Assembly: GCA_963576475.1 (NCBI GenBank)
Contig: OY754978.1
Coordinates: 19,661,678 to 19,725,677, forward strand
Direction of reading: 5' to 3'
DNA from: Molanna angustata
Taxonomy: Eukaryota > Arthropoda > Insecta > Trichoptera > Molannidae
DNA length: 64,000 nucleotides
Part shown: positions 1-10,626 of the stretch, in pieces
How the letters are laid out: each line of letters opens with the position of its first letter
Position numbering within the stretch: position 1 is the first letter of the stretch
Notes under the pieces: generated by a model
Told to the model about the DNA's origin: nothing
What the model saw: only the letters and a program-made list of their open reading frames with translations
Databases searched by the model: none
Made by a program: the position numbers and the translations under genes

Positions 1-31
1 TTTCAATACTTCATTTATATTTATTCGTTCT

Positions 32-216
32 GGGGGGCAAGTCTGGTTCAACCGGCGAAATCAAAACCCTCGCGGTTACCCATATTATGGATATAATTAT
101 TATATGGAGTTCTATAATATCTTTAGATGTCATAGAACTCCATATGATAATTATATCCATGATATGGGTAATCACTAGGGTTTTGATTTCGCCGGTCGGA
201 CCAGACTTGCCCCCCT
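32..216. mobile_element. Foldback MITE, family F, copy 1
   Basis: This is a nearly complete palindrome of about 185 bp. It starts GGGGGGCAAGTCTGGT and ends with the reverse complement ACCAGACTTGCCCCCC. The arms stay complementary almost to the centre near 115-130. A second copy lies at 31950-32133 with the same ends and the same internal words (ATGGAGTTCTAT / ATAGAACTCCAT). There is no coding capacity; open frames over it are by-products of the palindrome. I could not fix a target-site duplication, so the superfamily is open. The two-copy match makes a mobile foldback element likely. Confidence 0.8.
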
Positions 217-899
217 GGATTATAATTGCAACGTTTTTTTTACCAACACTGGAACGTGTGTGAAAAAAACACATCACTAGATATTATTTATTTATTTATT
301 TATTTAGGGACAAATACAGTATTAAAATACTAAAATGGAATAATACACTATAAAATAAAAACAAACAGACCAATTACATATGTGATAATTAGGTATCTGT
401 GATTTTAGAACGATTTTTTTACACTCGTCAACATCTCCCACGATATTCAAACTTTTTATATACATGCCTAAATAAATGTTTGAAATAAAATCAAAGTTAT
501 CAAATACCTAGAAAAAGATATTGAATATTTTTTCTGACCTAACGTTTTTGGTTTTGTTGTTAAAAGAGTATTTACTTACGATATGTTATTTTTTTAAAAA
601 ATATGAGTATACGATTTTTATTAATATTTGTATAAATACATTTTTAATATTTTACAAAAATAATTTTATCCAAAATTTAAATTCTCATATACATTGTAGT
701 TTAAATGGTGTTTATATGATTGATATTTTCCTCATTGGGCGAAATCAACTATTGACACCGCAGAATAAATATTTATAAACGTAATAAATTGTTCTAGTAA
801 TGAAAACACAATTAAAAATTGTGTCTCCACCAGGAATGGAACACGGAGTCACGAAGACCGACGGTGTTAATTTATCGTTTAGCTTATTATATAAAATTT
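217..899. other. AT-rich unassigned stretch
   Basis: I see no gene here. A short TTTA microsatellite lies at about 283-306. The rest is low-complexity AT-rich sequence with only short frames that look like chance. Confidence 0.5.
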
Positions 900-1066
900 T
901 CAAAATTTTGATTGATACGGGATTTTAACAAATAATATAATTGGTGAACGTTGCGCAAGCACCTTAAGTGAAAAACTTGAACAAGATGGTGACTGACTGG
1001 TCGTAAGCCCTGTTGGTGCCTGATGATTTTGTGCCGTATTCTACCAAATAAATAATAATAACTCAA
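900..1066 (-). mobile_element. Short MITE-like repeat, family D, diverged copy
   Basis: This is the most diverged of five copies of a 140-150 bp repeat (others at 12775, 25266, 28445 and 59867). The shared core reads TTGGTGAACGTTGCGCAAGC, then a GTCGTAAGCCCTG word. Better copies carry short terminal inverted repeats CTCAATA / TATTGAG. No coding sequence is present. Confidence 0.55.
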
Positions 1067-2142
1067 CATTTATCAATAAGATAAATTGGAGTTGGGCAGC
1101 ATATCAACTTTTGAAATAATACACATTCTCGAAAATCGCCGAAATTCCATCAACCAGTAACTGGAGGTTTATGAGATCAGTGTACTGCCAGTAGCAACAT
1201 ATATAATAAGGCTTGGAGACTAAGGATAACTCAAAGAACCACGAAAAGACTCATTCTGGAAATAAATTATATGGACGAGGTTTTCAACGGGGTTCAGATT
1301 TTCAACAGGTTTTTCAACGCGGCAAAAAAAAACAAATAGAACGTGTTCTATTTTTCAACGCGTTTTGTATCGTTTTATGTAAAACAGAAATCTGTAAAAT
1401 TATTCGTCAACATGGCTGCCGTCTGTGTTGTGATGACGTGTGACGTTCGCGGTATCATTTGTTCGTTTGGCATCATATCATCTTCATCATATCCGTAGGT
1501 ATTATATACTCTTTGTTTGGCATCTCTCGACCAGAGAGCAATGTTTTAAAAAAAAATATCAAATCGTGTCCAATTCAAGTTAAATGCCAGGTAGTCAAAA
1601 TGCAAAGTCAAACGAAGAAAACGAAAGAAAGATAAGAATGTTGAACGAAACGCGGTACAAGTGAAAACTTATGTTGCAATTTTTCACATAAATGACATAT
1701 TTAATTTTTTCGTAGTTGCAATAATAGGGGTCGTAAATAAAGAAGAAAATAATGCTCGTGCAAAGCGATGTTTGGAGTAACCTGTATTTTGGATGCTGTT
1801 TTAAGCGTTGAAAATCGGACCACGTTAAAAACCTCATCGTTGTAAAGTGCGCTCAAGTCTCAGAGACAGGGTGGCAAATGACGACATCAGTCAACGAACA
1901 TAAATGATTGGCGTCGTTCACCGCATTTTTATCCTGAAATGGAGATGGACAGTCACGTGGTCAAGTAAACCGAAGGTAGATGGCCAAGGACTATGTTATC
2001 TTGGAGGCCAGAGTTGTTGTGAGACCGCCCATGACATGGAGAGGATACAATATTATTTTTACAATGTTAGAGCCCAAAAAAGCATTCCATTAACATAATA
2101 TAAAAACAAATAACAGTTAACATTCAACACAGCACACCCTCA
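1067..2142. other. Unassigned stretch
   Basis: No recognisable gene or repeat. Around 1270-1320 the word TTTTCAACG recurs three or four times, a local imperfect repeat. The short frames have no family resemblance that I can see. Confidence 0.4.
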
Positions 2143-2216
2143 CTCACACACACACACACATACACACACACCCTTACACACACATACACGCACACACATA
2201 CATACACACACATAAT
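2143..2216. repeat. (CA)n microsatellite, interrupted
   Basis: CA/TACA dinucleotide tract with scattered T and CCT interruptions. Confidence 0.9.
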
Positions 2217-3289
2217 ATATACATCATCTAGGGAAAAGAAAGGAAAGAAGAGAGACTAGGAGGACAGGACAGAAGGATATTGGTTGCGCATCACCTTCAG
2301 ATCATCATGTCTAAATCTATAATATTTCGCGTTGAATATGTCTATCTCAGCTGAGAATGTATTGTGATATTGTCTGCATATGCGTGTAATTGTGGAGTTT
2401 TTCCTGATATTTGTTCTACTTGTTGGAACCATAGGTCTGCGAACCATTCTACCTGTAACATATATATTTTGATTTTAATTTATAAGATGTAATTATACAG
2501 CAAAATAAATTATATGTGGCGCAGTAGTTAATTTCATATACCTACCTATGTATTTACCGGTAAAAAAGGCAATAAAAATCGTATATTTTATGAAAAAGAT
2601 CTTATAGAAATTAATTATCATTATGTTCATTATGTATAATAAAGTAATAAATAATACTTAGTAAAATAATTTTCCTTCGTTCAAGGTCGAGGTAGGATTT
2701 GCCATTCGAATAATAAATTTTAATTTATGCGACGTGCAAAATATCAAAACTCAGCAGGATCTATTTGCGCTAACAATATTTACCCGAAATTAATTAATTT
2801 ATTACAAGGAATTATCCAAAACGATTCTGAATTAAAATTCTTTTGTTTGAACAAGTTTTTTTTTTAATTAAACGGCTACTTGCAAATTTTCCGAGAATCC
2901 CTACAAAGCTTCATGCGGGTATCTCTCTTTTGACCTTCACAAATATTGTTTGTGCTGCAGCTTACATACTACAGTCAGAAAAGTTTGGTACCATATTTTC
3001 TTCACAACTCTTATTTTATAATAATTTATATGATCTACAATAACGGTATTGGAGAAGAACATTTTTCTTAAGAAATTTAATATATGGAATGGTAGTTTTT
3101 TTAATTTTTTTTTAATGCTAGTACCTAAATAAATTTGTTTTTATGCTTTCCTTAATCCTTTTTAATAGTTTTGTATATTATTACATACGTATTCAAAGAT
3201 GAAAGGCAAATATATTCCAAGACCTATCGTGGGCAGAATCATCAGAGTAATAATTTTGAATAGACATTTCTGAATTAATGATGAAAGAT
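2217..3289. other. Unassigned stretch
   Basis: No gene recognised. A 63-codon frame on the minus strand (2256-2447) has ordinary composition but matches nothing I know and lacks any motif. Confidence 0.4.
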
Positions 3290-3725
3290 GCCATATAACG
3301 CCTCTCCTAAACGAGCTGCACTGGTTGAGTTGTCCAGAGCGAATATATTACAAATGGTGCTTGATAGTTTTAAAGGCTCTGCATGACTTGGCTCCGCACT
3401 ATATTCGAGAACTGTGTCAGAGGAATGTACCATCAGAAGGACGCTTAACATTGAGATCGTCAGGATAACAGAATACCAATTCTTTAAAACAATTGGATAT
3501 GACCAATACAGCGACTTTCTTTGATCGTGGTTTCAGTGTAAACGGACCTATCAAATGGAATAAACTCGTAGAACTACACACACTCCTTTTTTCCACCTAA
3601 CCACTCAGCAAACTAACTATGCTCAACATGCAACAATCTACAGAATCTGTAATATGCACAATAGGCATTTCCAAGAGTTCGACATATTCTTATTAAGCGC
3701 CCCTACATTTAAAAAATAAATCAGA
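3290..3725 (+). pseudogene. CR1/L2-like LINE, reverse transcriptase C-terminal remnant
   Basis: The plus strand reads PLLNELHWLSCPERIYYK, then LKALHDLAPHYIRELCQ, then a block with VNGPIKWN. This is the conserved C-terminus that follows the palm domain in CR1/L2-type LINE polymerases ('LHWLPV..RI.YK..L...KALHG.AP.Y..EL', '..PLKWN.LP'). Stops and frame changes break it. The same family occurs at 26097-26310 (minus). Resemblance to that copy stops near 3565, and the expected 3' tail resumes at 4172, so later sequence including the minisatellite probably disrupted this copy. Confidence 0.8.
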
Positions 3726-3794
3726 CTTAAAATTCAACCTCTTAATCTTACTCAACTCTTAATATACTGCACACATTTATATATACAACTATTG

Positions 3795-4170
3795 AACCCC
3801 CGGCAAACTTCGTATTGCCTGTATAATTGAAAATGGTCCTTTATTACCACCCGTCGCTTCAGACCCTTCAGTACCTCCCGTCCCTTCAGGCCCTTCAGTA
3901 CCTCCCGTCGCTTCAGAACCTTCAGTACCTCCCGTCCCTTCAGGTCCTTCAGTACCTCCCGTCCCTTCAGGCCCTTCAGTAGCTCCCATCCCTTCAGGCC
4001 CTTCAGTACCTCCCGTCCCTACATGCCCTTCAGTACCTCCCGTCCCTTCATTACCTCCCGTCCCTTCAGTACCTCCCGTCCCTTCAGTACCTCCCGTCCC
4101 TTCAGACCCTTTAGTACCTCCCGTCCCTTCAGACCTTTCAGTAGCACCCGTCCCTTCAGGCCCTTCAAGC
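3795..4170 (-). repeat. GC-richer minisatellite, unit built on CCTCCCGTCCCTTCAGTA
   Basis: An array of 12-36 bp units based on CCTCCCGTCCCTTCAGTA, with variants reading CTTCAGGCC or CGCTTCAG. It is open in several frames on both strands, giving collagen-like [11 protein letters not shown] or LKGREV peptides that I regard as by-products. The flank at 3800-3840 (AACTTCGTATTGCCTGTAT on the plus strand) recurs as the reverse complement at 49570-49610 next to a related array. Both arrays therefore belong to one element, here on the minus strand and without its hairpin head. Confidence 0.8.
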
Positions 4171-4171
4171 C

Positions 4172-4253
4172 AACAAATAAGCGAAAGCGTCCTTGGAAAT
4201 GTTTTTTTACCATAAAACGGCGCTTTAAAAAAGTGATTATTATTATTAAAAGC
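4172..4253 (+). mobile_element. CR1-like LINE 3' terminus with ATT tail
   Basis: Matches the 3' ends seen on the minus strand at 26097-26200 and 37660-37760. The shared order is AGCCAACAAAT, then GCGTCCTTGGAA, then AAACGGCGCT, then an ATT tail. The GCGC-containing words can pair as a terminal hairpin, as is common in CR1/L2-type 3' ends. It is probably the severed end of the LINE at 3290-3725. Confidence 0.7.
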
Positions 4254-4907
4254 TTAAGGATAAATTGCAATTTTAGTAACGTTATTGGAAACTTTTAATG
4301 TAGGAAGTAATCTCAAAATTTAAGTTTCGTTGTAAAAGTACAAAGTGCATATAGTTTTAAATGTTTGATGGAAAAAAAACACATAATTTTTAAATGTTTA
4401 TTCGTTGTTTTTATAGCAATCCCAGACCAAAAACGTTGCAAATGATTTAATGCGGTATTATATGAATTGGCAAAGTTAAAACATTGCAAATTGCTGATGT
4501 TTACATAAACTCTTATGGGGCTGAGCAAAGTTTAAAATGAAAAGTTAATACCACTGTTGCAATATCGACCTACCTGACCACGTTTTAGTTTTAAAGAAAA
4601 ATACCCGAGTTTGCTCCCAGAAGTTTGGATCTGATTCCTCATTAATGTCTTGCAGATACTACTTAGTTCATTACCTGTTTCCAATTGATGAAAAAAATAA
4701 ACAATCTCGGTGCACTTGCTATAATTGACAAGATAAACTTTGTTTCCTCTGGGAATCGATCTCGCAACACCAAGTCGAGTAACTTTTTGTTTAGTCTTGG
4801 CAAAATAAGAAGTTTTATCCAGTTGTCTGCATACATTATCCATTGCTTAGAATACTTAAAAAATTATATTGATAATCCGTATACGCAAAAAAAATTAATA
4901 TCGTTTA
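4254..4907. other. Unassigned stretch
   Basis: No gene recognised. A 103-codon minus-strand frame at 4532-4843 has no motif, and its codon use looks like the surrounding AT-rich DNA. Confidence 0.4.
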
Positions 4908-5120
4908 GGCCTTCGTGGCTCAGTTGGTTCTATATGTGACTGCTGATCCAATGGTCCAGGGTTCGATTTTCGGTGGACACAGTTTTTAACTGTGTATTCA
5001 GTCTGGATCTGGGAAACGATAAATACCGTAAGTCTCCAGAATGTGGCAATTTGTTATTGGGTGAGTCGTTAATAAATATTTCACATATTGCCTGTTAGTT
5101 AAATAAAATAAAAATTAAAA
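4908..5120 (+). mobile_element. tRNA-derived SINE, family S1
   Basis: The head is tRNA-like (4908-4980): an A-box-like TGGCTCAGTTGG and a B-box-like GGTTCGATTTTC. The body carries CAGTCTGGATCTG, GTAAGTCTCCAGAATGTGGC and TTGTTATTGGGTG, and the tail is AAATAAAATAAA. The same body recurs at 19788, 23862, 32643 (minus), 41930, 48195 and 57077. Family length is about 200 bp. It would be transcribed by RNA polymerase III if intact. Confidence 0.85.
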
Positions 5121-5611
5121 ATATTTCGGATTTTATAAAACTCTTAAATGGAAATCTTCTTTTATATAAATAAATAAATATCTAAGTACCTACTTATCAA
5201 GCACGTGTATTATTTTAATTTAAGATTTTCACCAAAAGTCGTTTTGTTTTTGACTTAATTTCTGTTACTATGAACACATCGAAATTAATTGGTAGGCTAA
5301 TATTTTTATTGGCTTCTCCAAGTGCCGATGGGATACACCACAGGGAAATCATTTCTTTTTCCCATTAGAATATGAAACCATCCAAGTTTAATCATTGAGA
5401 CATTTCATCACTCACAAAAATGGGAGGAAAATAATTATTTTCAAGAAGGTACATGATTGTTTTCTCATGTTGGTACATTATTGTTTATAGTATGTAAGAT
5501 AAAATACTAACTAGTACAACAGTAAAATATATGGTATTTATTTTTTATTTCTATTTAAAACATTTAGTACATCGACACACCGTAAAAAATATATAATTGC
5601 ATATTACTAGT
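5121..5611. other. Unassigned stretch
   Basis: AT-rich, no gene recognised. Confidence 0.4.
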
Positions 5612-5700
5612 GACTGAAAACATGACATATTGAAACCACCTATTGCACTATGAAGTTACGTGTCAGTAAGGGTAGCAATCGCGTGGGTCAAAAACGGTTT
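5612..5700 (+). repeat. Interspersed repeat C, copy 1
   Basis: About 85 bp that recur in reverse complement at 58465-58553. Shared words include TAGTGACTGAAAACATG, TGCACTATGAAGTTA and AGTAAGGGTA. No ends or coding capacity can be defined from two partial copies. Confidence 0.65.
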
Positions 5701-5994
5701 ATACGTGATTTAAATTATCGGACATTCCATGAATTCGTTTTCGATGAATTTGCTTTCGATGAATTTGCTGTGAATCCTTCTTACATAACGTGGATAGTAA
5801 ATCAATCAAACTTTAATAAAAAATAGAATAATAAACAGTAAAATTTGCAAACTTCTACTTCTGTGTATGCAATAACAAAACCGTGACCCAGAATCGAACG
5901 AGTATGTATGACCAAGATCACACCTCTGAATATTTTGCTCATCTCTAAATAACGAAAACGACTAGCCAAAACAAAATAATGCGCGGAAAATACT

Positions 5995-6240
5995 GTACAT
6001 ATTGACTTCCATTTAATTTCAGCCTCCACCGCCCTCTATCCTTGGCCGTCGTCTTCCAGTCTGACTCCTGGAGCGCCTTGCAGTCTTGCGTCCTTCCTGA
6101 CATCCTCTCATGTCAACCTAGGTCTGCCAATCTTCCGTTTACAACTGGAATATCCTGCTTTGGTACACGTGTGCTTGTTATTCTGTGTACGTGTCTGGAC
6201 CATCTCAGTCTTTTGAGTCTTATATGACCGTTCCATTTCT
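5995..6240 (-). pseudogene. LINE polymerase C-terminal fragment (RTE-like endonuclease-RT)
   Basis: The minus strand reads RLRWSRHVHRITSTRVPK near 6210 and later KALQESDWKTTAKDRGRW near 6030. This matches the extreme C-terminus of insect endonuclease-reverse transcriptases ('LRWFGHV.RM...R.PK...', 'KAL....W...A.DR..WR'). It is frameshifted and stops are present. There are no palm motifs, so it is a 5'-truncated dead copy. Confidence 0.65.
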
Positions 6241-7015
<775 letters not shown>

Positions 7016-7759
7016 GTTTGCATGTAAAATAAAAAAAAAATTGAATTAATCATTATACATAAATGTATTTTCTGCATAAATTGACAGTATTATTGTTTAA
7101 AAAGGAATTTTTAACATTCACAATAAATTTTAACCGAAATAATCTGCGGAATATCCATTTTGAATACTGACAACATTGCTTTCAATATGTCATAATAACA
7201 CGCAAAAAGATGACAGATAATATTTTCGTTTAATCGCATTATTTAATTATATATGTATAATTTATCATTATTATTGTATTATTAAGTATAAAAATATATT
7301 CAGTCTTAACTGTTATGTACTGTTCTAAATGATATTTCGAATGTACATTCAAATTATCAATGTATGTATTTTCAAACGTACGCATTTCATATGACGCATT
7401 TCTTTCAAAACACTGTAGAAAATATTTTTTTTTATAATTTCCGCATTTTTACTATAAAAATTCTGTTTTATTACTTGATTTTAACGTTTTCACGTAAAGA
7501 TATTTAGTTTTTAAATGTTGTGAAATGTCCTAAATGGTATATTTGACGATATTTAGTTTTGTAAGGCTATTTCGGGGTTGGGCCGCGATAGCGGGAAGGG
7601 GCAGAGCCCCTTGTAAGATATAGTATAATATCTACAACCTCGTAACAGGCTCAGCCAAGTGAGGCGGTTTATCCAAAAAATGTATATTGTACTAATAGTA
7701 GGTATATTCTTTTCTATGTTATGTATAAACTAATTTTAAGTGTAGAAATGATTTTGAAT
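7016..7759. other. AT-rich stretch with a GC-rich hairpin island
   Basis: No gene. At 7596-7612 AAGGGGC-AGA-GCCCCTT forms a perfect 7-bp hairpin within a short GC-rich island (7570-7670). Its role is unknown. Confidence 0.5.
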
Positions 7760-7862
7760 AGCTGGGTCCACACGGAACGACATATCTTGGATCGGCGATC
7801 CACAACGAAACATATCGGCCGCGACAACTTGCCGCGATGGATCGTCCGGTATGGACCCAGCT
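7760..7862. mobile_element. Small MITE-like element with AGCTGGGTCCA ends
   Basis: Terminal inverted repeats AGCTGGGTCCA (7760-7770) and TGGACCCAGCT (7852-7862) are perfect over 11 bp, with partial pairing further in. The inside is GC-rich (GGATCGGCGATCC, CGCGACAACTTGCCGCG) against AT-rich flanks. Only one copy is in the window, so mobility is inferred from structure. Confidence 0.55.
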
Positions 7863-8014
7863 TATAAACTTTAATTATTTTAAATGAAAAAAAATGACTG
7901 AATTTTATTATGTTTGGCAGATATTATAATTTTGGCACATTTAAATCGATTTTAGGTAAGTACCTACAGATTAATACGATTGGGTAGCTTTGTAACTACG
8001 AATTACTTATGTGA

Positions 8015-8290
8015 TACGACCGATTTCGAAACGACCGCTAAAATAAAACCAATAAAACACCACCTCCTAAACGTTGACCTGTTGTATCGTAAGATCGGTC
8101 CCGACTATGTACAATATAACGAGAATCAAATAGTTCACAATCGACAATACCACTCGTAAGCCATGTCTCCGTTAATGCATAAACATCGAGTCATTTGAGG
8201 ATGAATTTTGAAGAAAGGTATTTGTTTTAGTACGCAAACCTCTAACATTTTGGTAATAAATTGTGAGAATCATTAAAAAAAAAATAATAA
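8015..8290 (-). pseudogene. LINE ORF2 start: APE-type endonuclease, frameshifted
   Basis: On the minus strand downstream of the ORF1 at 8630-9571. One frame reads IYYQNVRGLRTKTN, a second reads ALTETWLTSGI, then RYIVHSRDRS and LGGGVLL. These are the N-terminal motifs of the AP-like endonuclease of Jockey/CR1-type LINEs (QNVRGLRTK, LTETWL, RDR, GGGVL). A frameshift separates the first two. The element ends after this, so no palm domain remains. Confidence 0.85.
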
Positions 8291-8629
8291 AATTTCAGAG
8301 ATAATAAACAAATAGTACCTACATAATATAAATAATAACATTATCAGTACGTGGCAAATAAATGCAAGAAGGAATAAATCATAATAAATAGTCCCAATGG
8401 GTAATAATAAATTGGGTTCGATACAAACTGGGCATCACTAAAAAGTCCACTGTGATGTCTGTGACAATGTGAGTCTTCTATAGAGTATAATCGTATGATT
8501 GAGTGTAAATGTATGTGTGTGATATGACAGAAGTGATTGGTAAGGTAGAAAAACGGAATATAATCAAAAAATATAAAGTGATTGAAAAATAAATAATACA
8601 TGTAACACAAAATAATTAAGTTAAATTTT

Positions 8630-9571
8630 TCAGTTGAGTGGAGCTGGAAATGTAGATTTTTTTGCCATCTCGTTCTTCCGAATGTAAATTTTCGAATCTC
8701 TGATCCATAAAAAAATGTAATTATTTTTTAGCTTGAAATCTCTCGCAGCCCACAGAAGAGACTTGCTCTTCCATGTAAGATGATCATTGACATATATCTT
8801 AACAGTTTTTCCAGGCATTTCCAGTGTGTTACTGTTAATACCTTTCATATTTTTTACAGCTGCGATGAGTTCATATTCCTTTGTCTTCGACCGAAATTTT
8901 GCAATAATATTTCCCGGTTTGTTGTCAACGTGATTTCTTTTTGTTTCAATTCGATTGACAGACTCAATGTCTTCCTGTTTGATAATGCAGCCAACACTGC
9001 TTCCAATTTTGAGTACAATTGAAGCGACATCTTCATTGGGGGTTTCAGGGAGACCTTGAATCTCCACGTTATTGCTCAATTTAATCTGCTCCATGTGAAT
9101 GTTTTCACTTTCCAATCTCATAACAGTATGTTTGAGATCGATGAAATTGGATTCCAGATTGTCCATTTCAGTAAGTTTGTTTTCAAGAATATTCACTTTC
9201 AGTTTGAGTTCCTCTACAAGATTATTGTTGAATTCGATAGTCTTTTCGAACTCATCAAGTCTCAAATTAGTTGACTGGAGTTGAAGAGTTAACTTTCGGA
9301 TTTCAGTAACCAACTCTGATACATTGATTATTGCCGTACTGTCATCTTTTTGTTTCGACGACAGCAAAGTATTGTCCGTAGAATGCATTGGACGGGGTCC
9401 TGATTTACAAGTATCGCTCTTCCAGTTTGATCTCCTCTCAGAGGACATTTTTATAAAAGTTGATTCATTGATATTAACACGATTAAAGTGAAACGGAGAA
9501 ATGCACAATATGCACTTTATGCATTCAGTGGTCTTGAGCGGTTTATGGGAATTAGCACAGTTTAAATCCAT
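8630..9571 (-). CDS. LINE ORF1 protein, degenerate PHD-like finger + coiled coil + FP25-like domain
   Basis: Uninterrupted 313-aa frame. The start ATG has A at -3 and G at +4. Residues 1-55 resemble the PHD-like finger of insect LINE ORF1 proteins (C5, C20, C23, H28, W50, C55), but three expected ligands are replaced (S8, R31, S52). Residues ~85-155 are heptad-rich (LTLQLQSTNLRLDEFEKT, ELKLKVNILENKLTEM) and probably form a coiled coil. Residues ~165-310 match the FP25-like region of these ORF1 proteins (NNVEIQGLPE, KSLLWAARDFK, YIFLWIRDSKIYIRK). Such proteins bind element RNA. The endonuclease start of ORF2 follows at 8290. It is the longest intact non-repetitive frame in the window. Host domestication is possible but not shown. 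Confidence 0.85.
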   Translation of the reverse strand: MDLNCANSHKPLKTTECIKCILCISPFHFNRVNINESTFIKMSSERRSNWKSDTCKSGPRPMHSTDNTLLSSKQKDDSTAIINVSELVTEIRKLTLQLQSTNLRLDEFEKTIEFNNNLVEELKLKVNILENKLTEMDNLESNFIDLKHTVMRLESENIHMEQIKLSNNVEIQGLPETPNEDVASIVLKIGSSVGCIIKQEDIESVNRIETKRNHVDNKPGNIIAKFRSKTKEYELIAAVKNMKGINSNTLEMPGKTVKIYVNDHLTWKSKSLLWAARDFKLKNNYIFLWIRDSKIYIRKNEMAKKSTFPAPLN

Positions 9572-10626
9572 TGTAACAATAATATGATATTATTATTTTG
9601 TTGAAAGTAGGTATACTTGGCTGTAAAATTTACAATACAGTATCAAAATAATGTAATATACCTGCGAGATAACGAAGGCACAGGTAAACAGCGTGTAACA
9701 GCGTGTTAATAGTGACGTATTTGAAAAATATAGGTATATTTTTTTTTTTTTGGAAGTTGTATATTGGAACGTCACATAATTACTGTAATTAAGGTCATCT
9801 TGATCTACCTGTTTATTCAACGTCCTAAAGATGAATATTCTGAATTAAATTAAACATGAAATAAATTCAAATAGATATTTTATTTGGATAATCAACAATT
9901 ATTGAAATTGTTTACAAAGTATGCAGGATGTATGCATTAATATATAGATACAATATATTTAAATAACTCTATCATAATATGTAGGTATATAACGTATACT
10001 AGTATGTTCAATACCAATTATGTGTTTGATGTACCTAGACATGCACAAAACGTGTATAATAATATATTATATCAAATAATCTATATATTATTTGATATAT
10101 TATGTAGTAAGAATATGCATAGCTTATGTACCTACATATTATAATACATAGCAAATATGTGATTTAATGATGATCTAATTAACATAACAAACAATACAAC
10201 TGCATTAATATTGCACACCTGTTAAACCTAGTATACATACCTAATTATTTGTAATTAAGCAACTATGAATTTAATCAGTGATTAAGCTTTGCTAACACCG
10301 CATCCACTGGATTCATCATCTAACGTGAGGGCATTTTGAACGTTTTAACTGATGAAAACTTAGAGGAGAAATGAAGCGCTGATCAAAGTTTTTGCATCCT
10401 TCACAATTGATATCAATATAAAGAAATTAGGTATATTTTGGAATGAAGATATACATAGGTGACATCAATTTGAAACATCATGCACACAAAATTATCAAAA
10501 CGAAACTTACATTTTTGTAATAATGTTTACCCGTTGGGAATTTGGAACAATAAAAAATATAAAATCGTTTATGTAAATCTCAGCACAATCACAAAGTACC
10601 TATAGTCTAAAAGTCAAACAAGAATT
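9572..10626. other. AT-rich stretch with an inverted repeat
   Basis: No gene. An AT-only hairpin lies at about 10045-10104 (ATATCAAATAAT ... ATTATTTGATAT). The upstream part may include the 5' untranslated region of the LINE read on the minus strand. Confidence 0.4.

Noticed and set aside
3789..3989. Collagen-like [10 protein letters not shown] frame
   Set aside because: A by-product of the minisatellite; other frames and the other strand are equally open.
8780..9284. Plus-strand frames over the LINE ORF1
   Set aside because: They are antisense shadows of the 313-aa minus-strand frame, which has clear family motifs.
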